Origin: Tethya wilhelma
Lineage: Eukaryota > Porifera > Demospongiae > Tethyida > Tethyidae
Length of the DNA stretch: 64,000 bases
NCBI GenBank assembly: GCA_964030475.1
Contig: CAXIPT010000004.1
Location: 5,651,009-5,715,008 of the forward strand
Reading direction: 5' to 3'
The notes under the pieces are model-generated. The model worked only from the letters and a program-made list of their open reading frames with translations. It made no database searches and had not been told where the DNA came from. Position 1 is the stretch's first letter; each line of letters opens with the position of its first letter. Made by a program: the position numbers and the translations under genes. Positions 35,698-47,505 of this stretch are shown piece after piece.

Positions 35698-38600
35698 ATG
35701 ATGCATGTGAAGGAAGAAAATGGCAACCGAGAGTTTGAAGTGGTGTACGAAGTGCTCAAAAATGAGAAGAAGAATGATGACACTGACGCCATTGAGCCGA
35801 AAGACTTCTTTTGGGACCAGTTCATCAAGTACATCAGCTCGGCTATCTTGGCACTCACCGTGCTCAACGTTTCCGTGGATTTCTTGCGTGAAGGTGGCAT
35901 TAAATGTTTCCCGCCCCCTGATACGGCTACATATTTCCTTCAAGACAACCCAGTGTACGAGTTTGGACGAGACCACGCAAGTTACGTTAACAACTACTGT
36001 TCAAGAAGTGTACCCATATCAGAATACTTTCCCATCTACATTCTGGTTCATGGGATTCTTCTAGTAGCACCCCACTACATCTGGAATTCAGTCTTCAAAG
36101 GAGACTTTGACAGCTTCTTTGCCATTGCTGAAAAATTTGATCGTCTTCGAAGCTACCAGACGGGAGAGTACCAACAGAACAATTTTGATCGTGTTAAGAA
36201 GCTGGAGGATGAGTATGGTGGCATGAAGCGAGGTATATTCAATGCTTATATCTTAAAACTCTTGGTGCAATTTCTAGTCTGTATCGGTTCTGTGGTCTTC
36301 AGTGCCCTGTTTTTCATCGATTTCTCCTTCTCTTTCGATTGTCCCGGAGGTTTTGAAACCAATAACGTTCCTCACGGTTGGCCTTTAAATGTCACGATCC
36401 CTTGCGTCTACACTAGCCTGAGAATCTTACGTCTTGTCCGCTTTGCCGACTTTTTCCTAAATGCTTTAGCTGGTGTCTTAGCACTGTTTGGTATTGGATG
36501 GTGCTTTGTTCGACACACTCATGAACTTGGACACATCGAGATTGCTCGCTTTTCGTTTCAAGCGTGTCTCATTTCAGAGAGCTTCATTTTTCCTCCGAAG
36601 TTCTCTTGGCCAAGTTATCCTTGCTTCAGAGCTGTCAAGTATAAAGGGCATGGCCCACAGTGGCTGAGGAAACTGATTTGGATCTTTACGCACTATCCTC
36701 GTATACACGTAAGGAATATATTCACCCCTCAAGTGAAGAATGATCTGGATTTTCTCGTCATGCGACTTTTTCGAGCCGACTCAAGTCATGGAAAGGTGTT
36801 CAAGGATATTCAAGTGANCAGGAAGACTTTAGAGGTATCCGTGACTGGATTTACTGGTTTGTGGCGATGTTTGGTCCGAAAGTCAACAGCACATCTCAAC
36901 AACACCAACATGGTGCTGCCACCACTAGTGCCCTTCGACCCAGCAACACACTCGCCATTGACATTTCCTTTGGTTCCATCGGATATGCTCTTGTGTTGGC
37001 TCGACCCTTCAAAAGAGTAAGAGCTTCAGTCACAATGGGTGTTATTTTGTTAGTTCTATGTTGTATGACTAATGATTGTTGCATGAAGAAAATTTAAATT
37101 GCCTTGCATTTAGCTAGTTATCAGGTCTGAATATACATCATGTCATGTACAGCTAATGCATGCATTGATTATACTAATTGAAGTCTATTTGCTGTATAGG
37201 CATTCAGTTTTTTTCTCTATGACTTAACCACATGCACATGTCAATATTTCAAACACTATATTTGTAACTTTTATAATAGCAAAGTTTCGCATAAATTCTG
37301 TTAGTATCTAGATAAAAACAGGTGAACTCAAGTAGACTTTAGGTAGTCTCATTCTATGGCTTGATTGTTTAGAAAATAACCAAGCTAGACACTAGAGAGA
37401 GCCTGCATGGCGGCATTATTATATTACAAGGAAATAGCCTATTATTCTCAAGGGAAGAGAGCTCTCTGTGGGCCAGACTGGGAAAGCTCCAGGTGACTGA
37501 CCCTTGGCTGCTATACTACTCACTGGTATGCATGTGGGTTTACCTCTGTCCATTAGTGGGAAAATCCATGGCAAAGATAGGCTTGATAAGCAAATTCTTT
37601 TGGTTGCTTGCTTCATCACTTCTTGATAGTGAGTATATCTATCTCTCCAATCCCATATTATTGCTAGCTGGACTGGGTGTATATAACACCTGCATTCCTT
37701 TCTTATCAATTGACCTTATTATACATGACTTGTGATAGCAGATATAGCTATAGTAACAGGTAGATAGCTAGTGTACTTGGTCTTTTGTTTCTAAGAATTG
37801 TAAATCAATGCGGCTTGGTGTCAAACGGCTCTCACATTATGTCTCTTTCTTCTTAATTCTGTTAATTCTGTGCGGCTTCAGCTGCATGAAGCAAGCCTAC
37901 TTTTTTGCACATTACGCATCTTGATAACAACTATAGTAAGTATAATAGTAGTTGGTGATATTAGGATCTCTACTATTTGACTAGATGGACTTACACATAA
38001 TTTTGATACTCCCAGTGGCGTAGCCAGGGAGGTGCTAAAGGGGCACTTGCACCCCCTTTTTTCCGTTGCTCCCTCTTTTTCAAAATCCTGGTTACGTCAT
38101 AGCTAGGGTACTATTTATCAATTTTGTTCGTAACTGCATGTTGTACATGAGCTCGAGGTCCTTGATCTATCGTCTGTTTATGAAATGTACCTATACTTGA
38201 ACACTTTTACAATTCATAATGGTGTGTAGGTTCTTTCCATCAACTTTGATGCTTTCTTTCGTGGAAGAGACAGTGGAAAGACGAAGGAAGTGGTTATCAT
38301 GGACGAATTCTACACCAACTATGCCACTGTCAAGTTTCCGCATGACATTTTCACTCAACAGAACTACAACATTAATGATGTAAGTATGCCTTTATAGTAT
38401 GCATCATATCAATGTCACTAGCTGCCAAATTGACATATTGTTGGTTGGTTTTGTTTCTAGGTTGGCAAAATTATTTCAGAATTTTTAGGTAAAGTCCGAG
38501 GAAACATTGATTTCTTGGTGGTTGGACCCATTGCTGAGGAGCAGAAGAGAGTTAGTGGTGAGTCTTGTTGTTTGTGTGTTTGTCAAATCAGGCATATATA

Positions 38601-41317
38601 TCCTTAACAATGCATGCATCATGGAAATGGTCAGGTTGCTAGATTTCTAGTAATGTACATGCATGTGTTCATGGTCATGCAGTAGCCTGTTAGCCTCGTT
38701 CCCAGGCTCCTCCTTCGCGAATATTTTCTTCGAAAATAAGGAAGGAGAGAGCCTGGTACCAGTAGTCACGTGAGTGACGTACTGTTTTACGTAATTCAAG
38801 TTAGTTAGCAAGAGAAAGTTTCCTGGGAGCGACCTCGATCTTTCAGTCTGACCAAACCAAGGTACAAAACAAAAGCAACGATCACAAACGCTGTTTGGGA
38901 AGTACATCTTAACTCTTGGCACACAAGAAATGACTTTGAACAAGCAAATGGTAGTTTTTTTCAAGCATTTTTTTGTTCTGTTCTGTTCGCGATTGGACAC
39001 AGAACCAAAAATGCTGATTCAGAGAGACTGCCATTTATCTGTTGCTTCTTGGACTGTCTTTGGAGACTACTGGCTGCTTTTTTCTTGTCTATTCCCATCG
39101 TCTTCTACGTCTAGCTCTCTCAGAGCTCGTAGATACGCAAAAATTTTTGCCAACATCAACTGTACAGACTGGAACACGTGCGTGACGCATTTTAGATAAA
39201 GCGCGTAATGCTGAGTAGACTCACGTCTACCAGACGTCTACCCTGTACGTCACTCACGTGACTACTGGTACCAGGCTCTCTCCTTCCTTATTTTCGAAGA
39301 AAATATTCGCGAAGGAGGAGCCTGGGAACAAGGCTAGTAGCCTGTCACTCGCTTTTCTTTGAAATAACTATTGTGTGTAATGTATAAGTGCATGGAATCA
39401 ATATAGGCATAAGATAAGGGAATTCCACTAAACTGCATGATCATAAGTGTATTCATATTTCTGGTTAAATTGGTAATTTATAGCTAGATTTCATGTGGAG
39501 TATATTTCTAGGTATCTAGCTCTTGTTATAATTAACTTCATGCAGTGAACCTGATGATAAACATGTTGTACACTATGGATAAGATCAGAGACCAAGCTCT
39601 ACTCCTAGCCATTCGGCCCCTCAAAGTTGGCTCAGCAAAACTCTCCAAACATTACTACAAATATGCTCCCTCAAAACAGTAAGTATGTTGATTGATTGAT
39701 TGATTGATATGTAATAATAGAGGACTGAGTTCTATAGTTGTAGTAGCTTGCTGATAACATACCCAATCATGGTGGACGATAAATTAATGCCTAACCTTTA
39801 AGTTCCGATTCAGTTATACAAGTAAGAAATATTCTTTATGCAGCGAATGCTCGTGTATGTGTATGTTTGTTAAATTCTTTTGTTATAGATTATTTGACCA
39901 TGGTGTTCAGCACAATGAGATTGAACTGAAACTAAAGGACAGAGGTATACGACTCTGGCCTGTTGATGAGAACAAAGGCATCCAGTTCTTTTGTGGAAAG
40001 GTTCCTTGCGTCTTTGAATTCTCAGCTTACCGTTACAATGGAGCGAGAATAAAAAATAACTCCATGAGAGCTGTAAGCGTTTCGAACAAAAATCAGAATC
40101 GTAATGGCTCACGTTTGCCACCACCAAGCAATGATATCGGCCAACCTACGTTTGATCAAAGTTCTCATCAACAATCCACTCACAGAGAACATACTGATGG
40201 TGGAACTGAGATACACAGTTCTGATGGAGCAAATTTTGCCGAATCTGTTGATCTTCCGTACGAATCGAATGAACGCTTGCATACTGATTCTGTAGTTTCT
40301 TCCGAAACAAGTGGCTCTTCTCGTGACGAGATTGACGAGGAATCTTTTGATAGCCAGGAAAATTTAGCCACTCAATGGCGATTGCCGTCATCTACAAAGA
40401 CAGTGTCTGCAAAAACCCAGCCTGGTGAAGTTAGGTCAAGCCTAGGTGCTGCCACTCGACTTGCTACAGCTGTACTAGCTCCACAAAGTGTACCAGCAAT
40501 AGCAGATGGTCAAAGTCTGATGAGTGGGGGTGCTCAAACCGCTGAGAATGTGCCAGCTCTGAATTTTCAAAGTATATCTACTAATTTAGTTCTCGATAAA
40601 AATGCTCGTACTGCTAGTTCCCAACAACCACTGCGTCGTGCCGTACAAGATCGTTCTCGTTTTATGGATGCCCGCGCCCAAGAACAAAAGCCATGGATTC
40701 CGATGAAGGCTCACCATACTGATAGCCATAGAGCTTTGTTGGATAAATTCCCACAGGCTCAACCTCCAGACAATCAACTAGGAATGATGGATTCTCCGAC
40801 AACTCCAAACAACGATCAACCGATTTATACCTTTCCCGATCAACCAAAGTTAGATCTTGCAGCTGATCATTTAACTGACTACGAGATTCACAGTGGTGTA
40901 GCTTCTCACTTCAGTCAAACAGAAACTCTTGAACGACAACCTACCAAATCGTCACCACTGCGGCAGAAGACAGAGAGTCTCGAAATTGATGCCACCGCCA
41001 ATAGCCATCAGAGTCCTGCTCCGGATGCTGGCAATCAACCTGGATCAGAATCAAGTGAAACTGGTCACATATCTCGTCCTAGAATCAAGAGTCAGATGAG
41101 TCTCAATCATAACGAAATAGTCAATCAGGTTTTGTCGAATCAAGAAAGTACTGATTCGGGAATAGTATTTTCTCCTAATGCTGAAGCTCCTGGAGATCTT
41201 GAGACTAAGTTACGAAGTGTTGCTGGTGATTCTCCCACTGTGCCAAGTTTATCGGGCAATGTGGTTGTACCAGCTCTGAATGAAGAAGAACATAATCTAT
41301 CAGATTCTGAAGTCTAA
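35698..41317 (+). CDS. Pannexin/LRRC8-like four-TM channel with novel C-terminal region, paralogue 1
   Basis: Exons 35698-36813, 36822-37016 (after an N gap), 38230-38379, 38461-38557, 39546-39678, 39889-41317. The start ATG at 35698 follows a pyrimidine tract; the next ATG is adjacent. The channel part has TM1 (AILALTVLNVSV), first extracellular loop with CFPPPDT and YVNNYC (Cys70, Cys101), TM2 in YFPIYILVHGILLVAPHYIW, TM3, second loop with two Cys (FDCPGG, TIPCVY) and a glycosylation sequon NVT, and TM4 ending GWCFVRHT. Two Cys per loop and the CF-P / YC / FPY-like words are hallmarks of pannexin, innexin and LRRC8 membrane domains. The cytoplasmic part has no LRRs. It carries ISFGSIGYALVLARPFKR and LLLAIRPLKVGS, both shared with paralogue 2, then a Ser/Gln/Asp-rich disordered tail of about 400 residues. 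The exons between 36813 and 36822 are missing in the gap. Confidence 0.8.
36814..36821. other. Hidden assembly gap replacing several exons
   Basis: The donor GTGA of the first exon, a single N (36818), and the acceptor CAG of a later exon are only 8 bp apart. In the paralogue the equivalent interval (42701-44660) holds four coding exons. So roughly 180 codons and about 2 kb are probably missing here. Confidence 0.85.
37017..38229. other. Intron of channel paralogue 1
   Basis: 1.2 kb, AT-rich. It contains GTGGCGTAGCCAGGGAGG near 38016, a word typical of dispersed repeats, but no element boundaries that I can fix. Confidence 0.5.
38691..39336. mobile_element. F3 element, copy 2, with 9-bp TSD
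   Basis: TIRs of about 85-90 bp: TAGCCTCGTTCCCAGGCTCC at the left and the complement ending GGGAACAAGGCTA at the right, with CGAATATTTTCTTCGAAAAT inside the arm. Flanked by GTAGCCTGT on both sides (38682-38690, 39337-39345). Inserted in an intron of channel paralogue 1. No transposase in the 450-bp core. Confidence 0.9.
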
Positions 41318-41611
41318 TGCCATAATGTGTGGATGCATGAAACTTAGCTGAATCAAGCCACTTTTTTTTTTAAACATTGTTTGGCAATTCAATAACTGTA
41401 GCAGTGTACGTGTATGACTGTGTGTTTATAAGATCATGTTCTGTACCCTATGGTTTGTGCATGTGCAGTCTGCTCAGGTTATCAAGTTGTATGTTGCGGT
41501 ATAAATCAATCATAGATTATGACCTCAAATTTTCATATGGGAGGTCGCTGAACTGGATCCCGCGTAAAAGGCGGGCCGCAGTTCACCGCAAATTCGATTA
41601 CACAATGTAAA
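41318..41611. other. Spacer between tandem channel genes
   Basis: 294 bp between the stop of paralogue 1 and the start of paralogue 2. No TATA box at a clear position. CCGCGTAAAAGGCGGGCCGC lies about 40 bp before the start codon. Confidence 0.6.
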
Positions 41612-44600
41612 ATGGCAAGCTCTGCAGTAGCAGCTGTCCAAGATCTTCTTAGCAATGCGGACAAGAAGAAAGACAGCAACGATGCTATAGAGCCTAAGGA
41701 CTTCTTCTGGGACCAATTTCACAAGTACATCAGTTCGGCTATACTGGCACTCACAGTGCTGAACGTTTCTGTGGACCTTTTGCGTGATGGAGGAGTTGTA
41801 TGTTTTCCACCCCCAGATACTGATGATTTGCTCACGAACAAGCTTGTTTACGAGTTTGGACGAGACCAGGCAAAGTATTTGAACAACTATTGCGCCAGGA
41901 GTGTGCCCATAACGGAATACTTTCCCATTTATATCCTGGTTCATGGTATATTTCTCATAGCTCCCCACTATATCTGGAATGCCATAAATAAGGGAGATTT
42001 TGACAGCTTCTTTGCCATTGCTGAGAAGTTTGACCGATTACGTGACTACAAGACTGGAGAATATGGAGAACAGAACTTTGACCGTGTATCGAAACTCGAA
42101 TTTGAGTACGGAGGTAAAAGACGAAAGATTTTCATCTTCTACTTTCTCAAACTGTGTTTACAAGTACTTGTCTGTGTTGGTTCCATCATTTTTAGTAGCC
42201 TCTACTTTACCGACTTTTCATTTTCATTTTCGTGTCCTCGAGATTTGTCTGAAGACAGCTTCTCCATGGGTTGGCCTCTGAACGTCACTGTACCATGTGT
42301 CTACACCAGTCTGAGGATACTCAGCCTGATTCGCTATGCAGACTTCATACTTGTTGGTATAGCCTGTCTGCTATCGCTGTACGGAATAGGGTGGTGCTTT
42401 TTTCGTCACACCAGTGAGCTTGGGCACATAGAAATTGCACGATTTCAGTTCCAGTCTGGTTTAAACGCCGACGATTTCGTCTTTCCATCAGTTATTTCGT
42501 GGCCTAGCCATCGGTACTGCTGTTGTAAGGAAAAGAAGAAGAATAGGCCTCCGTTCCTTAGACCATTGGTGTGGGTGTTTACTCACTATCCTCGGATTCG
42601 TAACGTCTTCTCTCCTCGGATAAAGAGTGACTTTGACTTTCTGATCATGAGACTGTTCAGGGCTGATCTGAGTCATGGAAAAGTGTTCAGGGACATCCAA
42701 GTGAGTGCACAGTGACACCATATTCATTGTAAGGTGTAGTCATAGATCTAACAGGATCAAGATGAATATTCCTGTTTCTAAGCCACTCCCATTCTGAAGA
42801 AGTAGTGATAGGGTTGACCTATTAGCCTAATGAGGGTACTGAGTTCACCCAGGATAGCAATGTCAACCCTGTCCATCTCCTCTGATTCCCAGCTTTCTGC
42901 TAGATTGTTAGGTGTGACACCGCAACATAACCATCAGCATAAGTAATACCCAGGCTATCCCCTAGCTCCACTCCTGATTATAGCAAATGTATTAGTGAGG
43001 TTCATACAGAAATGGAAGTAGATCTAACATGTATTGTGCCATTTGTGATGCCATTAGGTCATGACTTGATAATTATTTTTCTCCAGGTGAACAAGGAACT
43101 CAAGCGTTTGATTGGTAGGGATCACCAGTTGTTGCATCTTTACATCAACATCCAGAACAACATGAGAGACAATGTTGGGGTGCCACTCACTAAGAAGAAT
43201 ACTCCAAAACAAAGAGTGGAAGAAGGTAAACCTCAACATAAGATCTGGTACCTGTGTGATAAGAGCTCACTAGCACTCGAAATAGCCAAATTAAGAGCAA
43301 TCATGTTTTCAGTAGTTAGCAAATGCACTTCATAGATATGTACAGTGAATCTGTTTGTCTTCTTCATGGTCAAGTAATATTCAGGAAGTGATTCAGTGTT
43401 TAAGCTGTGTGTTTTCCCTTCATTTGACACTATCAACCTTGAGCTGAATAATCCCCCAAGATTGTTTTTTTCTCAGTCACCTATTGTAAGTATATTTAAA
43501 CGATATGGTTTGCTCTCACACCTTACCCAGAAAAAGGCTGTTGTGGATATTTAAGACGACTCTTCTGTAATTGGCGGTCCCATGGAAGACGCACTAGACA
43601 ACAAGAAACTGTGGAAGTTGATAGTTCTGTACAAACCCAAACGGTGACTGATCGAGGAGGTCCAGGTTACACAAATCCAGCTTACTTATCAGCTCAGGAA
43701 TCACTGGAAAGTGAGTACTCTTATTGTTTGTAGTAAAAAATTGAGTAACTGTTACTCCTGCATGTGTGTTTCCAGTAATAATTGGAGGACATAGTAAAGT
43801 TTTTGTTGTAGTGTTGTGTGTGTAAATGCATTTGAATAAATTCTACTTGTTTAACTGTAACCGTTCATCCTTAGATGTAGTTTTTTTTCCTTTTTTTTAG
43901 TGCCGACTAGCTTACTGACTTTTTTTTGCAAACACTTGACTAGTACATTGTACTTATTGAATTTTAGCTGAATCTCAAGTTTCTTTTGAATCTTTCTTCT
44001 CCTTCTACTTGTAGATCGGCTGACTTCTACAGAAAGTGAAGCAGATGGCCGCTCACAGACAGGTACATTAACTGTGTGTTAAGAGTGAGTGATGTATTAT
44101 AGAGTTGGGCTATTTAGCGCATGTACTTATTGGGATAATAGCAGAAAAGTATTTGCTAAATAAAGAGAACTAATACAAGACCACGCCCCCAAATGTATGA
44201 TGTCATTAAGCTAGTTCGAGCTAGTGCTCGAGTGCGTGCAAGCGCTTGAGAATTAAACTCCTTTTTTCAATCAAAACACAGAGCCAAACTGTCAAGGAAA
44301 TGAAAGAAGGCCATATATGCGCCTAATAGCAAATATACGCTAAGTAACAAAGGGTGCCGAATAACCCAACTCTGTGGTATAGTTAAATATATTGTATTGT
44401 AACACAATTATGTATTGATTCAGGCTCAGATACTGAAAGTGAAAATGATGATGACTGGCTTGAGGAGACAGACAATGCCGAACTCATTGGAGCAACTAGG
44501 GACTTTCATCAAATCTTTCTCGATTCCGGATTCACTTGTAACCCAGAGAAGCTTGCCTTCAACTATTTCAAAGCCTTTCTTGGAAACGTCCAGTTCTTTG

Positions 44601-47018
44601 AGGTTGGTTGCAGAATACTCAAGAATGAAAGAATAATGTCATTTTTCTTTCTACTTGTAGGAAGATTTCAGTGGTTTTCGAGATTGTTTTTACTGGTTTT
44701 TCCAGTTTCTTCCAACTTACAAAGGGTGGTCAAGTGTACCTGATGGAGTAATTCCAAGAAATGACCTTGCTCTGGACGTGTCATTTGGCTCACATGGATT
44801 TGCTCTTGTACTGGCCAGAGCATTCAAAATGGTAATATTGAATGGTAAAGGGACGTCAGAAATACTTGTGCATTTTTGTATTTTTTTTAAATTTTTTTTT
44901 TTAGGTGATGTCCCTAAATTTTCATCCTTATTATCGTAACGCTGCTAGTCAAGAAGCCTTTTACACCAATCATGTGACATTTACTTTACCAGAGAATATT
45001 TACACTCAAGCTGATCAGAATATTACCAAGGTGAGATGTTCGATCAGTTGTAATGATGGTTCTTTAACACATACACACGTACATTTTGTGTGACAAGATT
45101 TTACTTTTGGAACTTATATATAGGCCACAATGCTGGTGTTTGACTATATTCGTAAAGGTCCGGCTGTAGGCAGGACATTTGATTTCATCCTAATCGGGCC
45201 AATTGTAGAAGAAGCAAAGATAGTCAGTGGTAAGGATACTAAAGTGCTATGTGAGTGAGGAAATTATAATTATTGTGAAAAAGTCCAGCCGATTCAACTT
45301 CCTCTGATCCCATTGCAATCCATTATGGTCGCATGACAGCAGAGGTGCTCCACAAATTTATTTTTCTAAGGTGGCTGGGGATATCAAGGGGAAGCACTCC
45401 CCTTTGGCACTAAACTTTGAAATTACTTACAACTTATAGCCTATTGATCCTCCTCTATCGTGCTTTACTTACCATTAGCATATTCATTTCCTGTATCCCT
45501 TTGTGACTTGGTTGTGTTGCCATGACGATGTAAGTAGTGTATGCAGCAAATGTAGTTGATGACCCTGTACCATTTTATCCAAATCTTATTGTTACCTTGT
45601 TTTCTATTAACATGAAATGGTTTCTTTATACAGCTAACCTTCTCATTGATAATCTTTGCACTGTCGATAACCATGGTTTCGTTGGAGAGGAGGCCCTGCT
45701 CATTGCTATTAGACCACTCAAAGTGGGCTCTAGGAAGTTAACACAGTACTACCACAAGTTTAAACCATCTGAACAGTATGTCATGTAGCCTGATTCCCAG
45801 CTCTCTCCCAGTGAATATTTATACACACGGGGCTTGCAAAAATAGGAAGAGAGAGAGCCTGGTACACGAAATCACGTGAATGACGTTGCCCGTAGACAGA
45901 GTTTGTATGGTTTCTCTACTACAGCATACTAATTTTTTTGTGCGCTACGTCATTCACGTGATTTCGCATACCAAGCTCTCTCCCTTCCTATTTTCCAGTA
46001 TGTGATATTCAGGGAGAGAACCTGGGAATGAGGCTCTAATATGTTATGTATTTGAGTGTGTGTATATATGTGAGTCAACACAATGTGAGTACACCACCAA
46101 CTTTTTCCAGGCTTTTTGAGAATATTTCGAAAACCGAAGTTCTTCCTAAACTACGCAAGGCTAAAGGTGTTCAGAGACGTCGAGTTGACCACATACGAGG
46201 CATTGAAGTCAAATGTGGAAACATACCGTGTGTCTTTGAGTTTGCTGTGTATCGTTACAAAGTGAAAAGGCCGGCCCGTGTTCATCTGCAGGGAGATAAG
46301 AACCGTTCGCAGGCTCGTGGTGGTGTTACCGAACCAGGTGGAGCAAATACTGATTCTAATGCTCAAGCTGTTTCTAATGACCAAGCTCAAGTTCAAAGAG
46401 AAGGTGCATACCATAGATTGTATTTTTAAAGATTTTCATTTGTGAGGCCTGGTACTATGTAGAGAGTGTTATAGATGTAATTTTTTGTACATGTAGGATT
46501 CACTGCCCATTCTGTTGCTAGAACTGTTCAAGTTCCAGTTCAAGGAGAAGGTGATATGTGTAATGCAGTCTAACTTATTGCTCATGTATACCTATGTGTA
46601 TATACAGTATGTTTGGGTCTTTAGCTTGTCACAGACTGTTCAGCTTTTTTTTTCTTTTTTATTTTCTTGGTGACATACTATTTTAGGATTCTCTGAGATA
46701 ACAGCTCATCCACAAAATGGCCATCCTCCACTAGGTGCAACCAACGAGAGACTGAGATCCACAGACTCTGGTGTGTTTAGTCCTACTTCAAATGATACGC
46801 AACAGCCCTTTGAGCAGGTGAATAATGAACAACCCTTGGAGCAAGCTGAATCAGAGGCCACCATGTCTAATACTCCAGCAATAAGCAGTCAGTCGCCTTC
46901 ACACGGGAGCCAGTCTGAGTCTTCTGAAGATAGTTCACTGACAGCAGCAGAGCACAATGACAGGTGTACTAGTAAGCCACAGGATGATGATGATATAAAG
47001 AGCCATTCAAGCTGTTAG
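41612..47018 (+). CDS. Pannexin/LRRC8-like four-TM channel with novel C-terminal region, paralogue 2
   Basis: Twelve exons, phases all consistent: 41612-42700, 43087-43225, 43531-43710, 44015-44062, 44424-44602, 44661-44831, 44905-45030, 45124-45229, 45634-45775, 46111-46403, 46497-46550, 46687-47018, giving 952 aa. TM1 about 39-57, TM2 103-123, TM3 175-199, TM4 242-264. Loop cysteines are Cys64, Cys94, Cys208 and Cys229, with sequon NVT at 224-226. Conserved words with paralogue 1: EPKDFFWDQF, GRDQAKYLNNYC, KGDFDSFFAIAEKFDRLR, ELGHIEIARF. The cytoplasmic region has a Cys-rich GCCGYLRRLFCNW segment, an acidic stretch (ESENDDDWLEE), then the shared C-terminal domain (DVSFGSHGFALVLARAFK, FDFILIGPIVEEAK, LLIAIRPLKVGSRK) and a Ser/Gln/Glu-rich tail. 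No LRRs. Role inferred: large-pore channel or volume-regulated channel relative with a distinct sensor domain. Family placement is moderately sure; function is not shown. Confidence 0.85.
45786..46039. mobile_element. F3 element, copy 3
   Basis: TAGCCTGATTCCCAGCTCTC at the left and the complement ending GGGAATGAGGCT at the right, with internal ACGTCATTCACGTGATTTCG present in both arms. Flanked by TATGTCATG (45777-45785) and TATGTTATG (46040-46048), a 9-bp duplication with one mismatch. It lies in an intron of channel paralogue 2, only a few bases after the donor. Confidence 0.8.
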
Positions 47019-47331
47019 TCAGGTTTGGCTGATTTTGTAAGTTACTCAGATATCTATGATAGGTAAATAGGTTCATGTACTAGTCTTGTGAGTATGAGAG
47101 TGCTGTATACATACCAAATATTTTATAAAAATAGTATTGTGTGGGACTTCAAGTTTTTATATGACCATGTACTAACTCTTTTATTCAACTTGATAGAAAT
47201 GTTATGGTGTGTGACACCAGTGTTAATTTCATAGGATTTTATTGTGAAAATTAATTGTGATTTACATGATTGTTGTGATTTCAAGATGATAATTTATTAT
47301 GATGTGTGTATCTGAATGGAACATAAAAGCA
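47019..47331. other. Convergent 3' flank with poly(A) signal for gene A
   Basis: Between the stop of channel paralogue 2 (+) and gene A (-). AATAAA on the minus strand at 47238-47243, about 90 bp after the stop of the gene A distal exon. No clear plus-strand AATAAA. Confidence 0.6.
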
Positions 47332-47505
47332 TCAAATGTATCTTCTCTTTGCAAATGGGTGTGCAGGACATTGATTCTTGTTAGTGCAATCTTCACACAG
47401 TTTATGTGTTCCACATTGGAACTGACTATAGTCTCTTGTGGGGACTTGTCTGTTGCAACCTGGGCAGGGGGGTAGCCTTTCTGGTTCCTGAACTGTTGTT
47501 TTACT
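47332..47505 (-). CDS. Gene A terminal exon A2 (RING-like Cys/His module)
   Basis: Acceptor TTATCAG, phase 0, stop TGA at 47332-47334, AATAAA about 90 bp downstream. Cys/His spacing is C-x2-C-x12-C-x2-H-x2-C-x2-C-x5-C-P-x-H, close to a compact RING or zinc-knuckle pair. Its closest relative in the window is exon B7. Confidence 0.7.
   Translation of the reverse strand, partial: SKTTVQEPERLPPCPGCNRQVPTRDYSQFQCGTHKLCEDCTNKNQCPAHPFAKRRYI

Noticed and set aside
36823..37020. Continuous translation across the N at 36818
   Set aside because: It is out of frame with the conserved exon 36822-37016, whose correct frame gives DWIYWFVAMFG as in paralogue 2.
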